Positions 7,993 through 16,330 of a DNA stretch of 20,830 nt are shown one piece after another (the first letter of the stretch is position 1; every line of letters begins with the position of its first letter). A program made the translations under genes and the position numbers. Below the pieces are notes generated by a model, which was not told where the DNA came from, searched no databases, and saw nothing but the letters and a program-made list of their open reading frames with translations. The stretch comes from Oscillospiraceae bacterium (GTDB lineage Bacteria > Bacillota > Clostridia > Oscillospirales > Ruminococcaceae), in the NCBI GenBank assembly GCA_900768125.1, contig CAAGBS010000056.1, forward strand, positions 1 to 20,830, read 5' to 3'.

Positions 7993-8514
7993 GTGGAAAA
8001 GCTCAGGCGATATATCAACCGGATAAAAGCCGCAAAGCACGGCATGGATCCGACTGCAAAAATCGAAGATATCAGGGAATTTGAAAGCAGATACAACATC
8101 GACATACCGGAAAGCTATGTTGATTTTCTTACCAGAGTGGGAAACGGCGGCGAGTTTCCCGGGCTGATTTTGTTCCCGTTTGACAGGGTGGAAGCTGAAA
8201 GCGCCCTATGGCTGCGCCGGAAAAGCGAAGCCGTATTTCTGGATAAACCTGATATCTCTGCGGATTTCCCGGAGCTCTGCGGGCATGCTGAGGCGAACGG
8301 CGAGGAACGGTATGATGAAATACTCTCCGCGATACTTAACGGAGCGCTCGTCATCGGGACGACCGGCTGTACTGTCCTTGCAGTGCTGATGTGCATGGGC
8401 AGTAACCGGGGAACGATAGGTCTGGTGGATACCGACCTCAGCGATGGCTTCGAGCCGCGGCTTCTGAATATAAATTTTGATGAATGGATATCGGAATATC
8501 TTGGCAGGCGGTAA
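7993..8514 (+). CDS. SMI1/KNR4 (SUKH-like) family protein
   Basis: This is a 173-residue cytoplasmic protein starting at GTG 7993, with GGAGG at 7980-7984 as ribosome binding site. Residues about 23-60 show the SMI1/KNR4 signature: an acidic N-terminal helix (IEDIREFESRYNIDIPESYV) then DFLTRVGNGGEFPGLILFPFD, where the family has a hydrophobic helix followed by NGG and a loop. The C-terminal half carries the usual glycine-rich strands (GTTGCTVLAVLMCMGSNRGT) and ends in an FDEWISEYL helix. Family members serve as immunity proteins against polymorphic toxins or as general protein-interaction modules. No toxin gene is adjacent, so a lone housekeeping or orphan-immunity role is equally possible. 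It has its own promoter and precedes the SWIM-MoxR operon, which also starts from its own promoter. Confidence 0.85.
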   Translation: MEKLRRYINRIKAAKHGMDPTAKIEDIREFESRYNIDIPESYVDFLTRVGNGGEFPGLILFPFDRVEAESALWLRRKSEAVFLDKPDISADFPELCGHAEANGEERYDEILSAILNGALVIGTTGCTVLAVLMCMGSNRGTIGLVDTDLSDGFEPRLLNINFDEWISEYLGRR

Positions 8515-8518
8515 GCTG

Positions 8519-8547
8519 TTGAAATATGAAGAAAAATCTGGTATAAT
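8519..8547 (+). promoter_or_regulatory. Promoter of the SWIM-MoxR-VWA-WYL operon
   Basis: TTGAAA (8519-8524) and TATAAT (8542-8547) are separated by 17 nt. The predicted start near 8554 leaves a short leader of about 22 nt containing GGAGGG before ATG 8576. No other good promoter is apparent before 18446, so one transcript of about 9.9 kb is likely. Confidence 0.8.
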
Positions 8548-8575
8548 CAAATCATAAACTGATCGGAGGGAAATC

Positions 8576-9991
8576 ATGCCAACAGTAAATATAATTACGC
8601 GGGAATTAGTGCGTTCAGCCGCGCCGAATCCCGCTGCAGTGAGCAACGCTGAGAAAATATGCTCCCGCGGGGAGTTTCTGAATCTTCAGAAGACTGAAGA
8701 CGAAACGCTGATATTCGGCGAGTGCCAGGGCAGCGGAAAGAATCCCTATTCCACCTCTGCGGACTTTTCGGGAGCGGAGCCGGTTTTCCGCTGCTCCTGC
8801 CCGAGCAGGCAGTTTCCGTGCAAGCACGCGCTGGCGCTCATGCTGGAATGGCTTTCCGGAAAGCCGTTCCAGACTGCGGATATCCCAGCTGACATAGCCG
8901 CCAAGCGCGAGAAAGCCGCCAAGCGCGCGGAAAAATCGGCTCAGCCCGCCGCGCCAGCGAAGCAGAATAAGTCCGCAGCCGCAAAAAAGCTGAAAAAGCA
9001 GCTTGAAGGGCTGGATCTTGCGGAAAGCTTCGTTAAAGACATGCTCAGCCGCGGCGTTTATTCTACCAACAGCGCGGCGGCTGACCAGTACCGCGGTCTT
9101 GCGAAGCAGCTGGGCGATTACTGGCTCCCCGGGCTTCAGGATACGATGAACCGCATAGTTGATTCGGTGCAGTATCTCACCGGAGACCCGGGCGACAAAT
9201 CCATGCGTTACATTACATCGCTGCTCATCAGGCTTGCCGCGGCCGTAAAAAAATCCCGCCAGTACATAACCGCAAAGCTGGAATCCGGCGAGGTGCTCCC
9301 TGAGGACAATATTCTTTACGAGGAACTCGGCGGCGTGTGGAAGCTTTCCCAGCTGCAGGAGGCGGGTCTGTACAAGGAAAATGCGGAGCTTATCCAGCTT
9401 GCGTTCTGCGAGAACAATAATTACAACCTTACCGTGGAGACCGACAACGGCTTCTGGCTCGACCTCGGCTCGGGGGAAATATACTGCACCCGGAATATCC
9501 GCCCGGTGAAAGCGTCAAAGTACATCAAGCAGGAGGATTCCGCGACCGGGATATATCATATTCCGGTGATCTGCCGCTATCCCGGGGGACTGAATCCCCG
9601 CGTGCGCTGGGAATCCGCCGAGATATCCGCGCCGGACTACTCCCGCATTCTTGAAAAGGCGGGGACTAGTATCGCGGAAGCCGTAAAAACCGCAAAGAAC
9701 GACCTGAAAAACACGCTGTCCGAGCCGTATGCGGGCGTGCTTCTCCGGTTTGATGAAATACAGCTTGCGGACAAGCGCCGCGCCGTGCTGAAACTCGGCG
9801 AGGAGAGCATAACGCTGCAGGCGTACTACCGGCAGTTCCCGAACTGCTGCGATGTCCTCGAGTTTGTTGACAGCCGCCGGCTGCATAACGGAGTGCTTTT
9901 CGGACTGATGTACTACGCGCCGGAGGAGCACAGGATATTCCTCTGCCCGATGTCGATAGTCCACACGGACGGTATTACAAAGCTGTGCTGA
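8576..9991 (+). CDS. SWIM zinc-finger protein (YehQ-like, first gene of the operon)
   Basis: This 471-residue protein carries a SWIM zinc finger at residues 73-84: C73-x-C75-x6-C82-x-H84 within FRCSCPSRQFPCKHALALML, the exact CxCx(n)CxH pattern. SWIM fingers bind nucleic acid or protein partners. Residues about 105-145 form a Lys/Ala-rich helical linker (AAKREKAAKRAEKSAQ), and the rest (150-471) is an unassigned mixed domain. In genomes with MoxR-VWA sets a SWIM protein of this kind is a standing partner, as YehQ is beside YehL/YehM/YehP in E. coli. GGAGGGAAATC precedes ATG 8576. The stop lies 13 nt before the next start, so the two genes are coupled. The molecular task is unknown; target recognition for the ATPase is my inference. 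Confidence 0.92.
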   Translation: MPTVNIITRELVRSAAPNPAAVSNAEKICSRGEFLNLQKTEDETLIFGECQGSGKNPYSTSADFSGAEPVFRCSCPSRQFPCKHALALMLEWLSGKPFQTADIPADIAAKREKAAKRAEKSAQPAAPAKQNKSAAAKKLKKQLEGLDLAESFVKDMLSRGVYSTNSAAADQYRGLAKQLGDYWLPGLQDTMNRIVDSVQYLTGDPGDKSMRYITSLLIRLAAAVKKSRQYITAKLESGEVLPEDNILYEELGGVWKLSQLQEAGLYKENAELIQLAFCENNNYNLTVETDNGFWLDLGSGEIYCTRNIRPVKASKYIKQEDSATGIYHIPVICRYPGGLNPRVRWESAEISAPDYSRILEKAGTSIAEAVKTAKNDLKNTLSEPYAGVLLRFDEIQLADKRRAVLKLGEESITLQAYYRQFPNCCDVLEFVDSRRLHNGVLFGLMYYAPEEHRIFLCPMSIVHTDGITKLC

Positions 9992-10004
9992 GGGGGGAAC
10001 CAAC

Positions 10005-11828
10005 ATGAATACTGCACCTTTTTACGAGCTTCACGACAGGCTCTACGACTGCGCCTCCGCGGGGTGCGCTTCCATCGCCGAGGATTTCCGGCTGAAACGC
10101 GCCGTGGAGGGCATGGCTCCCCTTGCGGAAGCCAACAAGACCTTCGCGCGCCTGCGTGACATGTGCGAAAGTCTTTTCACCGAGCCTGAACCTGCCCTCC
10201 TGCTGGCGGACTGTATCGCGCTGGCGGACGCCCTCGCAGTCGCGCAGGGGCTTTATACAAACGCTGAAAAGTCCCGTCCCGGCACCGTTGAATATGACGT
10301 TGAATATAACATGGAAGCAGGCTGGCGCTCGGTGAAGTCGCTGTGGGCTGCTATACTCACAAAAAGTCCGCACCTGAAACAGCTCGACCGGCACGAATAC
10401 GCGCTGCTGGGCGACCCGCGAATACTGGAGCAGTTCATCTGCGCTTCCGGCGAGAAAGGCGAGAATATCAGCGCCTTTGCACGGGAGATGTGCGCCGCTT
10501 ACGGGGAATCTATCGTGCCGCTGCTGAAAAAATCGCTCGATATGTCTGATGAAAAGGCTTCCGGCGTGCAGATAGATTACATCGCCGACACCGTAGGAAA
10601 CGCCGAAAACGACTGGTACCTTTCTCTGGCGGAAAACGAGGAAGCACCGCAGAACGTCCGGATAAAGGCGATACAGGCTCTCGGACGCGACAGCGGGAAC
10701 GCTCTGCGGCTGCTGGATTTCTGCCGCACTGAAAAGGGAAAAGTCAAGACTGCGGCGCTGATTGAGACCGCGCGTCTCGACCCGCCGGGCTTTGACGATA
10801 TCCTCACCAGGCTTACCGCGAAGTACAAGGACAGCTGCCTGCCGATAATCTGCGCTTCTCCCTCGCGCGCGGCGGCGGAGTTTATCCGCAGCAGGCTGGA
10901 CGAGGCACTCGCCGCCGACCAGAAAAGCCGTCCCGAATTAAAGCAGGCCATGAGCACGGCAGCCATGATGATAAACAAGAAAGATATCGACGACTGCTTC
11001 CTGCGGGCGTTGGAATACGCTGAAAAGCACCCCGCAAGTCCGGGTGGAGCATCTGAACTCCGTGAGCTTAACGCTGTGCTCATCAACGATATGTTCCCCG
11101 ACCCGGACGGCAGCTTCAGGGCGATGACGCTTCGCCTGCACGAAAAGCAGCCGGAAGCGTTCTTCACCGCATGGTGTGTCGCCATGCTTGCGGACGACCC
11201 GGACGCAGTCGCCGCAGAGCTGAAAAAGCGAATATCCCACAAGAGCAGCTATGCCGCCTTTGATATCCTGGAGGAGGGGATACGCTATTCCGAAAGCGAC
11301 GGGAGATATATTTTTGAGGAAGAGGTTCCCGTGTCCTACGGTAATATCCCGTCCCGCGTGCTGACAAAGCCGCTTTTCGAGCGTATGCCGGAATCGTTTA
11401 TTGAGCTTCTCGGGGACACCTCAATGCTCGGAGATGTTTCCATTAAATCAGAATACGCAGAGCGGGAGCGGTGTATGTTCCTGAGCCGCGCCATTGATAC
11501 GGCGGCTCCTGCTGACGCTGATATGATAAAGGCACAGGCTGTTAAATATGCCCTCGCCGCGATAAAAACAACTCCCCTCTACGATGTGCTGTCGCTCATT
11601 CTGAACAACAGCCAGCCGGACGACCAAACCCGATTTCAGATGTTCCGCAGCTATGCGATGTTCCCGTATAACGTGAACAGCTCAATAATTAAGGTAGCGA
11701 ATACCCCGCTTCTCACCGCAGAGCAGAAACGCTCGATACTCAGGGAAATGCTGGATACGATACTGACAGGTAATCTCTCGTACTGCAGACATGCTGCAGA
11801 AAGCGCACTGAATGGACTTCTCAACTAA
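10005..11828 (+). CDS. Large alpha-helical HEAT-like protein of the MoxR-SWIM operon
   Basis: I do not recognise a named family with confidence. The 607 residues are almost entirely amphipathic helices, without signal peptide or membrane segment. Residues about 187-260 look like HEAT/armadillo-type repeats (NVRIKAIQALGRDSGNALRL, then VKTAALIETARLD). Two further helical blocks cover 290-420 and 480-607. In related gene sets from other phyla a helical protein annotated as DUF5691 or HEAT-repeat occupies the place next to the SWIM gene; this protein may be its counterpart, but that rests on position and fold rather than clear identity. It probably acts as a scaffold or client adaptor. AGGGGGGAA precedes ATG 10005, and the next gene begins 16 nt after the stop. 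Confidence 0.8.
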   Translation: MNTAPFYELHDRLYDCASAGCASIAEDFRLKRAVEGMAPLAEANKTFARLRDMCESLFTEPEPALLLADCIALADALAVAQGLYTNAEKSRPGTVEYDVEYNMEAGWRSVKSLWAAILTKSPHLKQLDRHEYALLGDPRILEQFICASGEKGENISAFAREMCAAYGESIVPLLKKSLDMSDEKASGVQIDYIADTVGNAENDWYLSLAENEEAPQNVRIKAIQALGRDSGNALRLLDFCRTEKGKVKTAALIETARLDPPGFDDILTRLTAKYKDSCLPIICASPSRAAAEFIRSRLDEALAADQKSRPELKQAMSTAAMMINKKDIDDCFLRALEYAEKHPASPGGASELRELNAVLINDMFPDPDGSFRAMTLRLHEKQPEAFFTAWCVAMLADDPDAVAAELKKRISHKSSYAAFDILEEGIRYSESDGRYIFEEEVPVSYGNIPSRVLTKPLFERMPESFIELLGDTSMLGDVSIKSEYAERERCMFLSRAIDTAAPADADMIKAQAVKYALAAIKTTPLYDVLSLILNNSQPDDQTRFQMFRSYAMFPYNVNSSIIKVANTPLLTAEQKRSILREMLDTILTGNLSYCRHAAESALNGLLN

Positions 11829-11844
11829 AGAAAGGAACAACACC

Positions 11845-12924
11845 ATGTCCGATATACTCCGTCTCCCCGCCGAGGAATTATATAAATCCGAGCTTGAAGC
11901 CCTCATAAAGAACGAAACCGATCCTGTACCTGCCGGGTGGAAGATGTCCCCGCGCTCCGTACTCACCTACATCATGGGCGGCAAGTCCGGGAAGACCGTC
12001 ATCACGCCGAAATACATGGGCGACCGCCGCATAGTCGAGATATGCATAGCCACCCTTGTCACCGACCGCGCCCTCCTGCTGATAGGCGAGCCGGGAACCG
12101 CGAAATCATGGCTGTCGGAGCACCTCACCGCCGCGATTAACGGCGATTCCTCCAGAGTGATACAGGGCACGGCGGGAACTACAGAGGAGCAGATACGCTA
12201 TTCCTGGAATTATGCGCTGCTTCTCGCAAAGGGACCCTCCCACGAAGCGCTCGTGAAAAGCCCGGTGTATTCCGCAATGGAAGCGGGAGCGATTGCCCGC
12301 ATAGAGGAGATTTCCCGCTGCGCCAGCGAGGTGCAGGACGCGCTTATCTCCATTCTTTCGGAAAAGCGCATTTCCGTGCCTGAGCTTTCCGAGGAAGTCC
12401 CCGCAAGAAAGGGATTCTCAGTCATCGCCACCGCCAACACCCGCGACAAAGGCGTAAATGAAATGTCCTCCGCGCTGAAGCGCCGCTTCAATATCGTGGT
12501 GCTTCCTGCGCCCGCCGATATGGAGACCGAAATAAACATTGTTAACACCAGAGTAGCGCAGCTTTCCGACAGCTTCGGGCTGACTGCGAAGCTCCCCGAC
12601 CGCACCGCCGTGGAGCGCGTTGTGACTATTTTCCGCGAGCTTCGTAACGGGCAGACACTTGACGGTCAGGTGAAGCTGAAGCAGACCTCCGGCGTGCTGT
12701 CCTCGGCGGAAGCAATTTCGCTGCTGATAAACAGCATGGCTCTCGCCGGGAGCTTCGGAAACGGCGAAATATCCGACTCCGATCTGGCTTCCGCACTGCA
12801 GGGCGCGGTGGTAAAGGACGATACCAAGGATAAGGCGGTCTGGGCGGAGTATCTCGAAAACGTGATGAAGAAGCGCCGCGAATGCGCCGGACTTTACGCT
12901 GAATGCAGGGAGAGAAATTCGTAA
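11845..12924 (+). CDS. MoxR-type AAA+ ATPase (YehL-like)
   Basis: This 359-residue AAA+ ATPase is the motor of the operon. Walker A is GEPGTAKS at 81-88. The Walker B region is AIARIEEISR at about 149-158, with the glutamate pair typical of this clade. It is followed by VQDALISILSEKRI, sensor 1 in FSVIATANTRDKGVNEM (191-207) and the arginine-finger segment LKRRF (211-215). A helical lid domain follows to the end. MoxR proteins work with VWA partners to load, mature or remodel client complexes, and a VWA gene lies two genes downstream. I place the start at ATG 11845, preceded by AAAGGAA, rather than at ATG 11812, which overlaps the upstream gene. The length is close to that of YehL (about 360 residues). 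The stop TAA overlaps the next ATG by one base (TAATG), indicating translational coupling. Confidence 0.94.
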   Translation: MSDILRLPAEELYKSELEALIKNETDPVPAGWKMSPRSVLTYIMGGKSGKTVITPKYMGDRRIVEICIATLVTDRALLLIGEPGTAKSWLSEHLTAAINGDSSRVIQGTAGTTEEQIRYSWNYALLLAKGPSHEALVKSPVYSAMEAGAIARIEEISRCASEVQDALISILSEKRISVPELSEEVPARKGFSVIATANTRDKGVNEMSSALKRRFNIVVLPAPADMETEINIVNTRVAQLSDSFGLTAKLPDRTAVERVVTIFRELRNGQTLDGQVKLKQTSGVLSSAEAISLLINSMALAGSFGNGEISDSDLASALQGAVVKDDTKDKAVWAEYLENVMKKRRECAGLYAECRERNS

Positions 12925-15155
12925 TGACGGAATATTTCGGCGTAAGACACCATTCCCCCGCCTGCGCGTTTTATGTTGAGGAATTTCTGCGGAGGGTAAG
13001 ACCCGCGGTTTTGCTCATCGAGGGTCCGTCCGATTTAAGCGGACTGATACCGCAGCTTTGCGCCGCCGAGGTGGAGCTTCCCGGCGCGATACTCGCCTAT
13101 ACCGATGAAGCCCCGGTGCACACCGTGCTTTATCCCATGGCGGAATTTTCCCCGGAATACGCCGCGATGTTGTGGGCGGTCAAAAACGGCGTTGATGTCC
13201 GCTTCTGCGACCTGCCGTCCGACTGCGTATTAGCGCAGATACAGCAGGAGCCAAAAAGCGAAAGAAGCCCCGGGAAAACGGATATCTACGAGCGCATGGA
13301 AGCAGTATCAGGAATGGATAACGGCTCGTTCTGGGAATACAGCTTCGAGCAGTGCGAAAGCTATGAGGACTTCCTCGCAGCTGCGGAAAAATACGGTGCT
13401 CAACTGCGCAGCTTTTCCGAAAAATCAGAGCAGAACGAGCTCAGGGAAGCGTTCATGCGCCGCACAATAAGAGAATGTGAAGCCGAGTGCCCGGGCGAAA
13501 ATATAGCGGTCATCACCGGAGCGTTCCACACGGCGGGGCTGAAAAACGTCCCGTTCACAAAACAGGACAGGGAACTCACGGAGAAGCTTCCCTCAGTACC
13601 CGCGAGAGCGACTCTTATGCCGTTTTCCTACTTCCGGCTGTCGGAGCGCTCCGGGTACGGCGCGGGCTGTAAGGCACCTGGCTACAATGAACTTCTCTGG
13701 AAATGCCGCCTTGCCGGAGATATCCGTGACAGCGCCGTGGAGTACCTTTCAAAAATAGCGCAGTATCAGCGGGAGCACGGCTACGCCTGCTCGACAGCGG
13801 AAGTCATCGAAGCGAAGCGCCTTGCGGATTCCCTCGCAGGAATGCGCGGCGGCAGATTTCCGAATCTCGCCGACCTGCGTGACGTTGCGGTCACATGCCT
13901 CGGTCACGGCAGCTTTGCGGAGATATCCCTCGCCTGCGCGGACGTTGAGATAGGCACGAAGATAGGCTCCATGCCGGAGGGCGCTGTATGCACCTCTGTG
14001 CAGGAGGATTTCACGCGGCAGCTTAAAGAGCTGAAACTCCAGAAGTACCGCAAGGCTTCCGCCGAGGAGATTCCGCTCGACCTGCGGGAAAATCTCCGCG
14101 TAAAAACGGAAAAAGCGGCGTTTCTCGACCTGGAGCGTTCGTTTTTCCTGCACCGCCTGAAAGCACTCGGGATTAGCTTCTGCACACAGAAGCAGCGCCC
14201 GCAGGACAACGCGACCTGGGCGGAATTGTGGGAACTCCGCTGGACTGCCCAGGCGGAAATAGAGATAGTGGAAGCTTCGCTGAAAGGCGACACGGTGGAG
14301 CAGGCTGCCGCCGGCGATATCTCCATGCGGCTCAACGGAGCGGATTCCGTGGCGCAGACTGCCGCGCTGCTGGATACCGCATTCGAATGCGGGCTGCCGG
14401 ACTGCGTGAAGACCGCCGCTTCCTCCGTGCAGAAGCAGACTGCGGAGTGCTCATCAGCTTCGGAGATAGGCAGGGCGCTGGGAACGCTTTCGGGAATACT
14501 GCGCTTCGGGAGCATTCGGCGGCTGGATACCAGCAGTCTGCCGGAATTGATGGAGAAGCTGTTCCTGAGATTCTGCCTGTGTCTTCCGTCCGGCGCAGTC
14601 TGCGACCGCCCGGCGGCTGAGCAGCTTATCGCTGCGGTCTCAGCCGTGAATGACGCATGCGTCGCGCATGATTTTCTTGATGGAGAGAGATTCACCGCGC
14701 TGCTTTCAGATATCGCGGACAGCAATTTTGCTTCGCCGCTGCTGTCCGGATTCTGCTGCGCGGTGCTGATGGAGCGCGGGCTGATAGCACCGGGTAAGCT
14801 ATCCGAACTGATAGGCAGGCGGCTGTCCCCGGGATTCGCGGCGGAGGGTGCGCAGTGGTTCGAGGGATTTTCAAAGAAGAACCGCCGGGCGCTCATCAGC
14901 CGTCTTTCCGTATGGAAAAAACTCTGCGATTTCACGGCGGGGCTGTCCGACGAGGAATTTAAGCCGGTGCTGGTGTGCCTGCGCCGCACGTTCGCTGAGT
15001 ACACCCCCGCTGAAAAATCCGATATTGCCGAGAACATCGGCGAAGTGCTCGGGATACCGAAGCAGGCGGCTGCGGAGTTCGTCACCGGCGGGCTGAACGA
15101 GCAGGAACAGCAGGATATCAGCAGCCTTGATGATTTTGATTTCGGAGATATTTGA
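12924..15155 (+). CDS. DUF5682-type protein (YehM-like), possible GX2H hydrolase fold
   Basis: The 743-residue product has the N-terminal signature of the DUF5682 family: FGVRHHSPACAF (5-16), VLLIEGPSDL (29-38), LYPMAEFSPEYAAMLWAVKN (69-88) and VRFCDLP (92-98). A second conserved block is IAVITGAFHTAG at 194-205. Such proteins accompany MoxR, VWA and SWIM genes; E. coli YehM has a similar length. The function is not established. Two GX2H motifs (G6-H9 and G199-H202) with an Arg-rich helix (MRRTIRE) just before the second recall the TIKI/TraB/EreA/ChaN fold, so an enzymatic or metal-binding N-terminal domain is possible (inference). The remaining 500 residues are helical. I chose ATG 12924, which overlaps the upstream stop and has AGGGAGA before it, over ATG 12903. 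The downstream gene starts immediately after the stop. Confidence 0.88.
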   Translation: MTEYFGVRHHSPACAFYVEEFLRRVRPAVLLIEGPSDLSGLIPQLCAAEVELPGAILAYTDEAPVHTVLYPMAEFSPEYAAMLWAVKNGVDVRFCDLPSDCVLAQIQQEPKSERSPGKTDIYERMEAVSGMDNGSFWEYSFEQCESYEDFLAAAEKYGAQLRSFSEKSEQNELREAFMRRTIRECEAECPGENIAVITGAFHTAGLKNVPFTKQDRELTEKLPSVPARATLMPFSYFRLSERSGYGAGCKAPGYNELLWKCRLAGDIRDSAVEYLSKIAQYQREHGYACSTAEVIEAKRLADSLAGMRGGRFPNLADLRDVAVTCLGHGSFAEISLACADVEIGTKIGSMPEGAVCTSVQEDFTRQLKELKLQKYRKASAEEIPLDLRENLRVKTEKAAFLDLERSFFLHRLKALGISFCTQKQRPQDNATWAELWELRWTAQAEIEIVEASLKGDTVEQAAAGDISMRLNGADSVAQTAALLDTAFECGLPDCVKTAASSVQKQTAECSSASEIGRALGTLSGILRFGSIRRLDTSSLPELMEKLFLRFCLCLPSGAVCDRPAAEQLIAAVSAVNDACVAHDFLDGERFTALLSDIADSNFASPLLSGFCCAVLMERGLIAPGKLSELIGRRLSPGFAAEGAQWFEGFSKKNRRALISRLSVWKKLCDFTAGLSDEEFKPVLVCLRRTFAEYTPAEKSDIAENIGEVLGIPKQAAAEFVTGGLNEQEQQDISSLDDFDFGDI

Positions 15156-16304
15156 ATGGAAAACAAGGAAATTCTGAAACGCTGGCGGCTTATCCTCGGA
15201 AGCTGCTGCGATGAGACGATGGAATCTTTCGGCGGAGTCGGCGGCTTGTCCGAAGAAGACCTGCTGATGGACAGCGCATTGTCGCAGATATACGGCGGGG
15301 ATTCATCGGGCGGCGCTTCCGGCATGGCTGGCAGCGGGAAGTCCTCTCCGAAGCTCACGAAATGGCTCGGCGACCTGCGCGCTCTATTCAGCCAGACTGA
15401 AATACGCGTGATACAGAACGACGCGATAGAGCGCTGCGGACTGAAGCAGCTGCTTTTCGAGCCGGAAATGCTGAACGGACTTGCGCCGGATATTTCGACT
15501 GCAGCGCTGCTGCTCACGCTGAAAGACCAGATACCCGCCCGCGCAAAGGACAACGCGCGCAGCTACATCGCGAGGATAGTCGAGGATATAAACCGCCGCC
15601 TGTCCGATGACCTGCGGCGCTCCGTGACTTCCGCATTGAACAGGAGGGAGCATTCCCCTATACCGAGCGCGGCGGCGCTTGATTTCCGCACCACTATCCG
15701 CCGCAATCTCGGCAATTACGACCCGGAGCGGAAGCTGCTCCTCCCGGAAAAATTCTGGTTCTACGAGCGGTCGGCGAAGTCTGGTTCGCGCACTGTGATA
15801 CTCGATATCGACCAGAGCGGCTCAATGGGGGAGTCCGCTGTTTATTCCTCGGTGATAGGCTGCATTCTCGCGAACATAAATTCGCTTAAAACCCACGTTA
15901 TCGCATTTGATACCGCAGTCACCGACCTCACGGAGCACTGCTCCGACCCGGTGGAACTGCTGTACGGAATACAGCTTGGCGGCGGCACGGATATCGAAAA
16001 ATCAGTCGCATACTGTTCGGGGCTTGTGACGCAGCCGGAGAAAACCACGATGTTCCTTGTCACCGATCTTTACGAGGGCGGGAATCGCAGCGCGCTTCTC
16101 CGCAGGCTGGAAGAACTTCGCAGTTCCGGCGTGAATATCGTGGTGCTGCTCGCGATATCCGACAGCGGAAAGCCGATATATGACGAGCAGCTTGCAAAGA
16201 GAGTGGCGGCACTGGATATCCCATGCTTTGCATGTCCGCCGGAGAAACTTCCGGAACTGCTTGAAAACGCGCTCAGGCGCCGTCCGCTGAATATAACGCA
16301 GTGA
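15156..16304 (+). CDS. VWA-domain protein with complete MIDAS (YehP-like MoxR partner)
   Basis: This 382-residue cytoplasmic protein has an N-terminal helical region (1-200), including a Gly/Ser-rich loop at 47-63, and a C-terminal von Willebrand A domain from about 212. The metal-ion-dependent adhesion site is intact: D219-x-S221-x-S223 in LDIDQSGSMGES, T278 in LGGGTD and D304 in LVTDLYEGG. The segment just before it, DFRTTIRRNLGNYDPERKLL, is typical of VWA proteins paired with MoxR ATPases. It should bind Mg2+ and connect the AAA+ ring to its client. The length is close to that of YehP (about 380). TGAATG joins it to the upstream gene without any gap. A 26-nt gap separates it from the first WYL gene. 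Confidence 0.94.
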   Translation: MENKEILKRWRLILGSCCDETMESFGGVGGLSEEDLLMDSALSQIYGGDSSGGASGMAGSGKSSPKLTKWLGDLRALFSQTEIRVIQNDAIERCGLKQLLFEPEMLNGLAPDISTAALLLTLKDQIPARAKDNARSYIARIVEDINRRLSDDLRRSVTSALNRREHSPIPSAAALDFRTTIRRNLGNYDPERKLLLPEKFWFYERSAKSGSRTVILDIDQSGSMGESAVYSSVIGCILANINSLKTHVIAFDTAVTDLTEHCSDPVELLYGIQLGGGTDIEKSVAYCSGLVTQPEKTTMFLVTDLYEGGNRSALLRRLEELRSSGVNIVVLLAISDSGKPIYDEQLAKRVAALDIPCFACPPEKLPELLENALRRRPLNITQ

Positions 16305-16330
16305 CATGAACAGGAAAAGGCGGTGATGCA

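Noticed and set aside
6090..8105. Minus-strand frames of 329 and 289 codons opposite oleate hydratase
   Set aside because: No start signals or domains. The plus strand encodes a full-length conserved enzyme.
11812..11844. Upstream ATG for the MoxR ATPase
   Set aside because: It would overlap the previous gene by 17 nt and lacks a ribosome site; ATG 11845 has AAAGGAA at good spacing.
13904..15553. A 549-codon open frame on the minus strand
   Set aside because: It lies wholly opposite the DUF5682-type and VWA genes, has a Ser/Arg-rich low-complexity translation, no ribosome site and no recognisable domain. It is an antisense shadow of codon usage.
11845..16304. AAA+ plus VWA pair considered as magnesium chelatase (ChlI/ChlD) or the NorQ/NorD or CbbQ/CbbO systems
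   Set aside because: No chelatase H subunit, reductase or RuBisCO genes are nearby, and the DUF5682 and SWIM partners point to the Yeh-like class.
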